Shown here in pieces: positions 33,139 to 40,880 of a stretch of 64,000 nucleotides of DNA. Position 1 is the first letter of the stretch, and every line of letters begins with the position of its first letter. Source of the DNA: an uncultured Collinsella sp. (GTDB taxonomy: Bacteria > Actinomycetota > Coriobacteriia > Coriobacteriales > Coriobacteriaceae); assembly GCA_900762355.1 (NCBI GenBank), contig CAAFGE010000016.1, positions 5,431 through 69,430 of the forward strand, given 5' to 3'. Made by a program: the position numbers and the translations under genes. The notes under the pieces are model-generated. The model searched no databases, was not told where the DNA came from, and worked only from the letters and a program-made list of their open reading frames with translations.

Positions 33139-33993
33139 CTATTTCGATGCGCGCTCGGCCGCCTCGATCACGTGTTTGGCGAGGATCGCCGTCGTCACAG
33201 CGCCCACGCCGCCCGGCACGGGCGTGATGGCGTTAACGACCGGCTCCGCAGCATCAGAATCGACGTCACCCACCAGCTTGCCAGCGGCCTCGTCCCAATT
33301 AATGCCAACATCGATGATCGTCTGACCCTCGCGAACCGCATCCACGCCAATCGTACGCGCGCGTCCAACGGCGGCAACCACAATGTCGGCAGCACGACAC
33401 TCGGCAGCAAGGTCGCGCGTATGCGTATGGCACGTCGTCACGGTCGCATTGCGCGCCGTAAGCATGGCGGCAACAGGACGCCCGATCACCAGCGAGCGCC
33501 CGACCACAGCAACCTTAGCTCCATCCAGCTCAACGCCGTAATGATCCAGCAAAGCAAGCACGGCTTCGGCTGTGCAGGGGGCAAAACCCTCGCCGCGCCC
33601 CGAAAGCGTGGTGAGCAGCGAAACCGGCGTCATGGAGTCAACGTCCTTAGCAGGATCGAGTGCCGCGGCAACCGCGTCCTCGTCAAGGCCGGCGGGCAGC
33701 GGGCGGAACATCAGGCAGCCATGAACAGACGAATCGGTATTGATGTCCTCGATGGCCGCCAACAGCTCGTCCTGCGAAACATCGGCGGGAAGCAAAACGC
33801 GGCGAGCTTCAATGCCAACCTTCTCGCAGCGCTTGAGCGCACCGCGCTCGTAGGATAGGTCGTCCTCGCGTTCACCCACACGCACGATAGCCAACGTCGG
33901 AACAACGCCGCGCTCGCGCAAAGCCACGCAGCGAGCAGCAAGTTCCTCAGTCAACGCGCGAGCAACGGGAGCACCCTTCAGCAGTTCAGCCAT
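33139..33993 (-). CDS. folD: FolD-type methylenetetrahydrofolate dehydrogenase
   Basis: Oxidises 5,10-methylene-THF to methenyl-THF with NAD(P) and, in canonical FolD, hydrolyses it to 10-formyl-THF. 284 aa; Rossmann motif GRSLVIGRPVAAML (166-179), NAITPVPGGVGAVT near the C-terminus. The YxxxK motif is altered: Y48 is present but position 52 is Ala (SYERGALKRC), and the folate-contacting Gln of QLPLP is replaced by Phe (LMFRPLPAG, F96). Those two residues are essential for cyclohydrolase activity in studied FolDs, so this enzyme is probably dehydrogenase-only. The FchA gene ends 2 nt upstream and would supply the missing activity. The start MAELLKGAP follows GAGAGGA. Confidence 0.88.
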   Translation of the reverse strand: MAELLKGAPVARALTEELAARCVALRERGVVPTLAIVRVGEREDDLSYERGALKRCEKVGIEARRVLLPADVSQDELLAAIEDINTDSSVHGCLMFRPLPAGLDEDAVAAALDPAKDVDSMTPVSLLTTLSGRGEGFAPCTAEAVLALLDHYGVELDGAKVAVVGRSLVIGRPVAAMLTARNATVTTCHTHTRDLAAECRAADIVVAAVGRARTIGVDAVREGQTIIDVGINWDEAAGKLVGDVDSDAAEPVVNAITPVPGGVGAVTTAILAKHVIEAAERASK

Positions 33994-33995
33994 GG

Positions 33996-34628
33996 CTATC
34001 CTCTCTTTCTTGCAGCGTCGGCGGCGCGGCGCGCCAGCGCATCGGCGCGCGGCAACCACGTGTCGAGCAACTCATCACACGCCGTCTCGAGTTCCTCAGC
34101 ACGAGCGCGATCCTTCATAGACGTGGTGTTCGCAAAGAGCGTCAAGCTCGCGCCCTGCATAGCGGAACGGCAGAACACGGCGCCGCACGCCACATCGGAC
34201 AGCAGCTGACGCGAACCCTTGTCGGCCATGTCCTCGAGCAGCGCCAGTGCACGCCCGCAGGCATCCATAATGCGATACGGCGGCATAGCTGCCACATGCA
34301 GCGCATCCTGAATCGCGGCCGCTCGAGCCGGATCGTCACGCGGAATACCGTACGCCGCGGACACCTGCCCATAGGCACGAACGTCCTCGGCAACCAACTC
34401 GACAAGCTCCTGGGCCAACTCATCAGCCTGGGCAAACGCACGCGTCAGGTCATCCGCACGATCAGCAAGCGCGGGATTGGTCGCACCGTAGCGGGCAACC
34501 ATTCCGCACAGCGAGGCGCCCAGCGCGCCCACAAAGGCGCTCGCGCTGCCACCGCCGGGAACCGGCTCGCGCGCGGCCAGCGCCTCGGCAAACCCGCGGC
34601 AGGTCTTGTCCATCATCTCTTGGCTCAT
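33996..34628 (-). CDS. fchA: Methenyltetrahydrofolate cyclohydrolase / formimino-THF cyclodeaminase family (FchA)
   Basis: All-helical protein of 210 aa of the FTCD_C family, which includes FchA of acetogens and the cyclodeaminase half of FTCD. PVPGGGSASAFVGALGASL near the N-terminus is the folate-binding glycine-rich motif of the family; the rest is helical bundle. Start at the second Met (MSQEMMDKT) because AAGGTG is 7 nt before it. Translation is coupled to folD (2-nt gap). With fhs at 45081-46748 and this folD, it completes formate to methylene-THF conversion. The choice between cyclohydrolase and cyclodeaminase rests on context: no histidine-degradation genes are nearby. Confidence 0.85.
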   Translation of the reverse strand: MSQEMMDKTCRGFAEALAAREPVPGGGSASAFVGALGASLCGMVARYGATNPALADRADDLTRAFAQADELAQELVELVAEDVRAYGQVSAAYGIPRDDPARAAAIQDALHVAAMPPYRIMDACGRALALLEDMADKGSRQLLSDVACGAVFCRSAMQGASLTLFANTTSMKDRARAEELETACDELLDTWLPRADALARRAADAARKRG

Positions 34629-34789
34629 ACGCATGCACCTTCAAGTCATATACATCGGTCGGGTGGCAACCGCCGACCGACCGCATCGATCACGTAATGG
34701 TGCTAAGTCTAGCCCATAAGTACTCGAGCGTCAGCGCACCTGGCCATCGCGGATTTCTATGGCACACGATAGGCGACAGCAACGCAAAC

Positions 34790-34910
34790 ATGGGACACAT
34801 GGCCCACGTTTCGAGACTCCCGGGCAGCGGCAACTGGGGCATACATATAAGTAAGGAGCCCTATGTTGGGGCAAGCTCATCACGGCACCGGACGACGAAT
34901 GGAGGAATAA
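34790..34910 (+). promoter_or_regulatory. Leader region of the lipoprotein locus, with a possible 15-codon leader ORF
   Basis: ATGGGACACATGGCCCAC (34790-34807) recurs exactly at 35755-35772, upstream of the second lipoprotein. Downstream, TAAGGAG precedes an ATG (34863) that opens a 15-codon frame, MLGQAHHGTGRRMEE, stopped by TAA at 34908-34910; the true lipoprotein start is 95 nt later. The 375-bp region 34629-35004 holds no other gene. Confidence 0.4.
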
Positions 34911-35004
34911 CCGCACAGTAAACAAAGGCATCATGTGCATGCGTAACCGCCGCCCCAGCGATCCGCGGCACACGATGTCCCTGGCAGACAAGGAGGACGC
35001 CACC

Positions 35005-35604
35005 ATGAAGAAAAAGACCCTATCGATCCTTTCCCTTTGCATCGCCCTCTTTGCCGCGTTTGCCCTTGTCGGCTGCGGCGGGAGCGCATCGGGCGGCGGC
35101 AGCGCCTCCAAGAGCGAGAGCAAGGAAAAGGCCCCCGTCGCCAAGAAGACCGACTTTATCTGGTTTAAGGTCGAGATGCCCGAGGGCGTCGGCGTAAGCG
35201 ACTCCGCCGGCAAGAATGCCGACAGGGTCCAGCTCACCTTCCCCGAAGACGAGAACGCCTCGGCCGATCGCTTTATCCCCGTTTGGAAAAAAGCACTGAC
35301 GGCCGAGGAATCCCACGCCGACCAGGCGGAAAAGAAGGGGGATACGTTCCAGTGGAAGGATGGCGGGTCCGTCGAGTATAACGGCAGGACGTGGCTCGTC
35401 GGAACATACGAGGACAACAGCGGCATCTCAACCATGCTTTTTACCGACGTTGAGCCGGGAAGCGTCTACGTCCTCATCTCGAACTTCGACCAGCACAAGA
35501 AAGAAGCCGAGACGCTCCTCAACTCCATCGAGTTCCCCGACGACATGAAGAAAGCAGTTGACGAGGCACGCGAAGTCGAGATTTCGAGCATCGAGATCAA
35601 GTAA
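35005..35604 (+). CDS. Lipoprotein of unknown function 1
   Basis: 199 aa exported lipoprotein: signal MKKKTLSILSLCIALFAAF with lipobox ALVGC, then a Gly/Ser/Lys spacer and a globular domain beginning KTDFIWFKVEMPEGVG. It ends KKAVDEAREVEISSIEIK. The start is set by AAGGAGGACGCC upstream. A paralogue follows 240 bp downstream (35846), sharing DFIWFKVE(M/V)PEGV, VEYNGRTW/VKYNGKTW, PGSVYVLI/GGSVYVSI and the ending IEIK. No domain family is recognised. Its neighbours give no clear clue; it may be a binding or surface-stress protein. Confidence 0.85.
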   Translation: MKKKTLSILSLCIALFAAFALVGCGGSASGGGSASKSESKEKAPVAKKTDFIWFKVEMPEGVGVSDSAGKNADRVQLTFPEDENASADRFIPVWKKALTAEESHADQAEKKGDTFQWKDGGSVEYNGRTWLVGTYEDNSGISTMLFTDVEPGSVYVLISNFDQHKKEAETLLNSIEFPDDMKKAVDEAREVEISSIEIK

Positions 35605-35673
35605 CGGGACACCCGCACGCGCCCACGCGCGCCTACGCGCACGCGCACCATTAAAACAACGGGCGCCCAACCC

Positions 35674-35710
35674 GGGGAGGGCCGACAGCATCGGCCCTCC
35701 CCTCTTTTGT
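35674..35710 (+). terminator. Intrinsic terminator after lipoprotein 1
   Basis: Perfect 12-bp stem GGGGAGGGCCGA / TCGGCCCTCCCC with loop CAGCA, followed by TCTTTTGT. It separates the two paralogues transcriptionally. Confidence 0.92.
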
Positions 35711-35845
35711 GCCCGCGCATATTGCCACTTGTCGGCGCAAATCCGGCACCCAGAATGGGACACATGGCCCACCCGAACAAGCCGCTCGCGCGTACAGTAA
35801 AGGCAGGTAATCCATGGGCGGTTACAGATCGAGGAGGACACGACC

Positions 35846-36439
35846 ATGAAAAAGAAGGCCTTTGCGATTCTCACCCTCTGCATGAGTCTCTTTGCCGCAG
35901 TCTCCCTGGTGGGCTGCGGTGGCAGCGGCGGCGCTACCGGAAGCGGCGGTGGCGGCGGAGCAGAAAAGCCAGCCGTGGATATGAGGACCGATTTCATTTG
36001 GTTTAAGGTCGAGGTGCCCGAGGGCGTCGAAATCACGGACGTCGCAGGCGACACCGCCGACAGGGCCCAGTTTAAGTTCACCGAGAGCGAGCACGCCAGC
36101 GACCGCTTCATCCCCGTCTTCGACTCCGACAAGAACGCCGACGAGCTGTTCGATTACGAGGCCAAATGGAAGGCCAACTTTGAGTGGACCGAGAATGATC
36201 CCGTCAAGTACAACGGCAAGACTTGGCGCAACGCTTCCTATACACACTCGGGCGGCGTGACGACTGAGTACTTCACCGAAGCAGGCGGCGGCAGCGTATA
36301 CGTGAGCATCGACAACGTCGAGGAGCACAAGGACGCCGTCGAGACCATGATGAAGTCTCTGGAATTTGCCGACGACATCGCCGAAGCCAAGACCGAGGCC
36401 ATGGACGTCAAGCTCGACGATATCGAGATCAAGCGCTAA
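35846..36439 (+). CDS. Lipoprotein of unknown function 2 (paralogue)
   Basis: 197 aa, with the same plan as the preceding gene: signal MKKKAFAILTLCMSLFAAV, lipobox SLVGC, a longer Gly-rich linker (GSGGATGSGGGGG) and the domain starting RTDFIWFKVEVPEGVEITD. The RBS is GAGGAGGA. An 11-codon frame (35814-35849, MGGYRSRRTRP) with AAAGGCAGG before it overlaps the start by ATGA, so translation could be coupled. Divergence between the paralogues is mostly in the middle, suggesting different ligands. It has its own terminator. Confidence 0.85.
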   Translation: MKKKAFAILTLCMSLFAAVSLVGCGGSGGATGSGGGGGAEKPAVDMRTDFIWFKVEVPEGVEITDVAGDTADRAQFKFTESEHASDRFIPVFDSDKNADELFDYEAKWKANFEWTENDPVKYNGKTWRNASYTHSGGVTTEYFTEAGGGSVYVSIDNVEEHKDAVETMMKSLEFADDIAEAKTEAMDVKLDDIEIKR

Positions 36440-36510
36440 GCGACTGGCGAGCGCAGCGGGAAACACGGGCGCAGTGCAAACAAGCGACGGTACCCCAGCG
36501 CTTCGTACCC

Positions 36511-36543
36511 AGGGAGGGCCGGTAAACCGACCCTCCCTTTCTT
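36511..36543 (+). terminator. Intrinsic terminator after lipoprotein 2
   Basis: AGGGAGGG.CGG pairs with CCG.CCCTCCCT, loop TAAA, then TTTCTT. Confidence 0.88.
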
Positions 36544-36695
36544 ATGCCTGTAGCCGACGAACGCGAGGATGCCGGACGCCGGAACCGCCCCAAATGTGGC
36601 AACAGTACGAAAACGACAAACACCCCAACACGTCCGCCCACCGATTTATTGCGCCGCGCAGACAATTAAACCAGCATCTTTAAACATCTGGGCAG

Positions 36696-36701
36696 TATAG
36701 T
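36696..36701 (+). promoter_or_regulatory. Possible -10 box for the PI-PLC-like gene
   Basis: TATAGT 44 nt upstream of the start; no good -35. The region 36440-36744 otherwise contains only the lipoprotein terminator and no gene. Confidence 0.3.
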
Positions 36702-36744
36702 GACCAAAACTATCGCATAACCGCACTCTGCGAATGGAGAAGTT

Positions 36745-39243
36745 ATGACCGAACACCATGCCATCAGCCGCCGAGCGTTTACGCTGGGCCTAGGGCTTGC
36801 GGCGTTGTCACCACTTGCAAGCCTGCCCGAAACCGCAGCGCCGGGCATTCCCCTGCGAGCGGCATTTGCAGACAACACACCCGCACCGTCGGACAGCCTC
36901 GACAATTTCGTCATTCGCCTTCGCCCCGCGGGCTATTTTCGCACCGCGAGCGTCAACCAAGACGGCAACGTTCGCGGCAACGTCTGCCACCTGTTTAACG
37001 ACGGCACGTCCAGCAAGCTCATCCTTGAGAACGTAACGACCAAGAATGACGATACAAACTGGTATGCTATCCGCACCTTGCTCAATTTCGAAGAGCATAA
37101 AAAGACGGGCTACAGCATTTGGTCGGTCGACGACGACTCGGACAAAGATGGAAAGGTCATCCACGTATGGGGCGGCGAGTATGACAACAAGCCCAGCCGC
37201 GCTTTTGCGTTCGAGCGTCAATCAAACGGAACCTATATCATCCGAGACCGCACGGTCGAGAAAGAAACCGAGAAAAAAGACATTAAGTACCTGGCAATAG
37301 AATCGAACGGCGAAGACCAGGACAACAATAAGATCTGCCATAAGAGTAAGAGCATTCCGTGGGAGCTCGAACTTATCGGTTACGACATGAAAAAGAACGA
37401 TGCCACGGTTAGCAGCCTCGACTGGATCACGTACAGCAGCTACGTCGATGGGCCATGTTGGATGAAATACGTCGACGACAACAAGTTCCTCGACGAGCTG
37501 AGCATCCCGGGTACGCACGATTCGGGCACCTGCAGCGTGGACAACGACACTGAGCCCCAATCCTCGCAAGTAAAATGCCAGCAGGATTACATTCCCACGC
37601 AGTTGCTCGAAGGCATTCGCTATTTTGATATCCGGCTCGGAAAGGGCGACGACCCCGGTATCGACCACGGGGATTACTACCTGCTCAAAAAAGACGCGTA
37701 CTTTATGCATCTTTCCGATGTCATAGGCTACTTCAAAACGTTTTTGAACGAAAACCCGACAGAAGCGCTCATCATGCTTGTATCACGAGGCAACGACGAG
37801 GCTACCGATGAAAGTGTTACGACGGCTTTCGCCAAGGTTTTGGACGACAACCCCAAACTGTTCTATACGTCGAGCCGAATCCCCACGCTACACGAGGTGC
37901 GCGGAAAGATCGTTCTGCTGCGTCGATTTAGGCTCGCCGGCAACAGTGTAAGCGGCCACACGTGGGGCCTCGACCTTACCGAATGGGATGACAAGATCAA
38001 GGTTCACTCCGACAGCGCCACTATGTGTCTCGTCCAAGACGCGCGGGGCTTTGAAGCCGCGGGGGAAACAGGCGACAAAGAGCCCTATTGCACCAAGGTA
38101 TACGCCCAGGACAAGTACAAACTCACGGGAACCGACAAGCTCAGCTGGGTCGATAATGCGCTGAAGGAAACGACCGGGCGCACGCGCAACGAGGTAGATG
38201 TCGAGGACGATAACGGGGCCAAGGAGCAAGTCCTGGAGCGCTGCTGGTCTATCAACTACACCAGCTGCACGGGCTTGTCGCACGGAGGCAATCCTTTTAC
38301 CTCGGCACGAGTAGTCAACGAGCATCTGTATAAGAGCCCGTACATCAACCCCAGCGGCACCGAGGATACAAAGTCAGATTACCTCAAGCACATTGGCATC
38401 ATCGCATCCGACTTTGTTGATGCGGCGCTGGCCCGGAGCATCTACCAGCGCAATTACGATACGGAGCACAAGCAGACGGCTTCGTACTATCTCCCGTACT
38501 ATCTCCCGACCCGCATGCGCATGACGTACGGCGACTCGCTGAGCGATGCCTCATTCCAGGATGGCAAGACCGTTGGCGAGGGTCATTTCCGCCTTGCCGA
38601 CAGCAGCAACGCGCTCAACGCGACAGCTTCGGGCCATGCGTTTGCCATTGAATACGTGGATGTCGACGCCCTGGGCAACGAGACCGTTACGGGGCTGCAG
38701 GGCTCTGTGCCCATCGATATCGATCCACGCGCGCTGACGCCCCATTTTGAGGGACTCGAAGGCCTTAAGGCCGGCGAAGACGTGCGCGCCAAGATTGCGG
38801 CATCACTCGAGGGCAAGCTCGAAACCGATGCCTGCACGGCCCAGCTCGAGTTTGTGCACGACGCGAACGGCGCTCCGGGCACGGCAATGGCCGAGGGCGA
38901 AACATTTGCCGCAGGAACGTACTGGGTGCGCGTGAACGGTCTCTTGGGCGACGCGGCGCAGAACTACACGCTCGCCAGCGACGGAGCCGCAAGCTTTACC
39001 GTAGCGGCCTCGGGCAGTGCAGGCGGCACCGGCAGCGACACGGGTTCCAACGCAGGCGGCGCCGACAAGAACGGCAAGAGCAACAAGAGAGGCCAGGGCA
39101 AGAGCTCGGGCGGAAAGCTCGCCAACACGGGCGACGGCTCTGGCGTTGCCGCCGGGCTCGCTGCCGCCGCCGTGGCGACAACGGTCGCAGGTGCAGCAAT
39201 GCTTGCCAGTGACCGCGACAATACCGAGGACGTTAACGAATAG
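36745..39243 (+). CDS. Tat-exported, sortase-anchored PI-PLC X-domain protein
   Basis: 832 aa. Twin-arginine signal SRRAFTLGLGLAALSPLA at the N-terminus, then a beta-rich, ricin-like domain (about 50-215) and a phosphatidylinositol-specific phospholipase C X domain: LDELSIPGTHDSGT with catalytic H258, GIRYFDIRL, YFMHLSDVI with the second catalytic H322, and KIVLLRRF. A C-terminal Ig-like domain (about 640-750) leads to a Gly/Lys-rich wall-spanning linker and a sorting signal LANTG (792-796), hydrophobic helix and charged tail. So the enzyme is displayed on the cell wall. GAGAAG is the RBS. Cleavage of host PI or GPI anchors is plausible but inferred. Confidence 0.85.
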   Translation: MTEHHAISRRAFTLGLGLAALSPLASLPETAAPGIPLRAAFADNTPAPSDSLDNFVIRLRPAGYFRTASVNQDGNVRGNVCHLFNDGTSSKLILENVTTKNDDTNWYAIRTLLNFEEHKKTGYSIWSVDDDSDKDGKVIHVWGGEYDNKPSRAFAFERQSNGTYIIRDRTVEKETEKKDIKYLAIESNGEDQDNNKICHKSKSIPWELELIGYDMKKNDATVSSLDWITYSSYVDGPCWMKYVDDNKFLDELSIPGTHDSGTCSVDNDTEPQSSQVKCQQDYIPTQLLEGIRYFDIRLGKGDDPGIDHGDYYLLKKDAYFMHLSDVIGYFKTFLNENPTEALIMLVSRGNDEATDESVTTAFAKVLDDNPKLFYTSSRIPTLHEVRGKIVLLRRFRLAGNSVSGHTWGLDLTEWDDKIKVHSDSATMCLVQDARGFEAAGETGDKEPYCTKVYAQDKYKLTGTDKLSWVDNALKETTGRTRNEVDVEDDNGAKEQVLERCWSINYTSCTGLSHGGNPFTSARVVNEHLYKSPYINPSGTEDTKSDYLKHIGIIASDFVDAALARSIYQRNYDTEHKQTASYYLPYYLPTRMRMTYGDSLSDASFQDGKTVGEGHFRLADSSNALNATASGHAFAIEYVDVDALGNETVTGLQGSVPIDIDPRALTPHFEGLEGLKAGEDVRAKIAASLEGKLETDACTAQLEFVHDANGAPGTAMAEGETFAAGTYWVRVNGLLGDAAQNYTLASDGAASFTVAASGSAGGTGSDTGSNAGGADKNGKSNKRGQGKSSGGKLANTGDGSGVAAGLAAAAVATTVAGAAMLASDRDNTEDVNE

Positions 39244-39272
39244 GCAAGCCAGTCTTTTGGGCGCATTAACTC

Positions 39273-39310
39273 AATCGGGGCGCAGAATACCGTTCTGCGC
39301 CCCGATTTTT
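39273..39310 (+). terminator. Intrinsic terminator after the PI-PLC-like gene
   Basis: Perfect 15-bp stem AATCGGGGCGCAGAA / TTCTGCGCCCCGATT with a 5-nt loop, followed by TTTA. Confidence 0.92.
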
Positions 39311-39335
39311 ACCTTGGCCCGAACGCCGCTATCGG

Positions 39336-39605
39336 CTACATCACCATGTTCAGAGCTTTCACAAATTCCTGGGCCTTCGCACGGCTACTCAGGCTAAAGA
39401 CGCAAGCGGTCAACAGCCTGTTACGCAGGGAAACGTCGCGACCCTTGATCCTGTTGACCCCCGTGATGTCCTTAAGGTAGACAATCTCGGTGTGCCTGTC
39501 GCCAAAAGTGCCCTTCTTGAGCACCTCGATACGATTGGGGTAGATCTTAACGTCTTTAAACCTACCCGAACCTTTGTCCTGGAATAGCAGCGTGTTGTTG
39601 TCCAT
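39336..39605 (-). CDS. Small PH-like domain protein
   Basis: 89 aa, beginning MDNNTLLFQDKGSGRFKD and ending LSSRAKAQEFVKALNMVM. Alternating strands (VKIYPNRIEVLKKG, HTEIVYLKDITGV) followed by one C-terminal helix match the bacterial pleckstrin-homology-like fold (bPH), a role usually in protein or lipid binding. The start has GGGAGTGA upstream. No transmembrane helix. Faces the PI-PLC-like gene with a terminator between. Function unknown. Confidence 0.65.
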   Translation of the reverse strand: MDNNTLLFQDKGSGRFKDVKIYPNRIEVLKKGTFGDRHTEIVYLKDITGVNRIKGRDVSLRNRLLTACVFSLSSRAKAQEFVKALNMVM

Positions 39606-39773
39606 ACGCGTCACTCCCGTGGGGTTCGCTAAAACTGTCTCTATTGCCACATTTTAGTCACCGCAAGGCTCCCATGCGAAGGTGCCAGACAGCACAGCAA
39701 TTCGTGTCCGCGCGAGGCTTTAAACTAGATGCGATAAAGATGCATTCCACAAGAGGAAAGTGGGGCGACAGTG

Positions 39774-40823
39774 ATGGGCGAACTGGTAAACCGTGGAGAA
39801 TCGGCAATCGTGCCCGAAGGTTTTTACAAGCAGGTTTCCTCGATTCTCAACGCCGCTCGCGACAAGGCCTATACCGCCGTTAACTTTGCGATGGTTGAGG
39901 CGTATTGGGAGATCGGCAAGAGCATAGTTGATGAGCAGGGCGGAGAGGAGCGCGCCAAGTATGGAGAGGCGCTGCTCAAGGCCCTCGCAATCAGACTTAC
40001 CAAGGATTTTGGTAAAGGTTTTGGAGCAAGAGAGCTGCGCAAAATGCGTCAGTTCTATCTTGCATTTCCAATTCGGGACTCACTGCGTCCCGAATTGAGC
40101 TGGACACATTACCGCAGGTTAATACGCATTCCTGACCCCGAAGCTCGCACCTGGTACATGAACGAATGCGCCGACTCTCGCTGGAGCACGCGCCAGCTCG
40201 AACGCCAGATCAACACCATGTTCCGCGAGCGCCTACTTGCCAGCAAAGACAAGGAGGCTGTCACCCAAGAAATCCAAAAGAGCGCCCCAGCTCGTCGCCC
40301 CGAGGATATCATCCGCGATCCATATGTACTGGAGATTTTAGGTTTCTCGGACGATACTGCGTTTCGCGAGAGCGATCTAGAGCAGGCGCTCATCACACAT
40401 CTTCAGAAGTTCCTGCTGGAGCTTGGCCGTGGCTTCGCTTTCGAGGCGCGCCAAAAGCGCATCACCTTTGATGGGCGCCATTTCTATATTGACCTTGTTT
40501 TTTACAACTATCTGATGCGCTGCTTCGTGCTCATCGACCTTAAGACCGATGACCTTACGCATCAGGACCTGGGCCAGATGCAAATGTATGTGAACTACTA
40601 CACGCGTGAGCTCATGAACGAAGGCGACAATCCGCCCATAGGCATCGAGCTCTGCGCGGACAAAAGCGATTCGATCGTCGAGTACACGCTGCCCGAAGAC
40701 AACGACCAAGTGTTTGCCGCCAAATACCTGCCGTATCTTCCAAGCAAGGAAGAGCTGGCGCGCGAGCTGAGTGCCGAGTACCGCGCCATCAACGAAGCGA
40801 CCAATGGCGAAACGCAAGGGTAG
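39774..40823 (+). CDS. YhcG/DUF1016-family PD-(D/E)XK nuclease
   Basis: 349 aa. The N-terminal DUF1016 helical domain (FAMVEAYWEIGKSIVDEQ, ARELRKMRQFYLAFP) is followed by a PD-(D/E)XK nuclease core: FYIDLVFYNYLMRCFVLIDL with the catalytic Asp, and the second acidic/Lys pair in LIDLKTDDL. These proteins are found beside type I restriction systems or alone, and are thought to cleave branched or foreign DNA. The ATG at 39774 is taken, though a GTG at 39771 is equally near the weak RBS GAGGAAAG. No restriction subunit neighbours it, so it is a solitary copy, possibly acquired horizontally. Confidence 0.85.
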   Translation: MGELVNRGESAIVPEGFYKQVSSILNAARDKAYTAVNFAMVEAYWEIGKSIVDEQGGEERAKYGEALLKALAIRLTKDFGKGFGARELRKMRQFYLAFPIRDSLRPELSWTHYRRLIRIPDPEARTWYMNECADSRWSTRQLERQINTMFRERLLASKDKEAVTQEIQKSAPARRPEDIIRDPYVLEILGFSDDTAFRESDLEQALITHLQKFLLELGRGFAFEARQKRITFDGRHFYIDLVFYNYLMRCFVLIDLKTDDLTHQDLGQMQMYVNYYTRELMNEGDNPPIGIELCADKSDSIVEYTLPEDNDQVFAAKYLPYLPSKEELARELSAEYRAINEATNGETQG

Positions 40824-40880
40824 CAGCACGTTGCGACCGAAACGCCCGCACGCCTGTGAGCCGTCCCGCGCTGCGCTTCC

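Noticed and set aside
33139..33993. Bifunctional FolD annotation
   Set aside because: The YxxxK Lys and QLPLP Gln needed for cyclohydrolase activity are absent.
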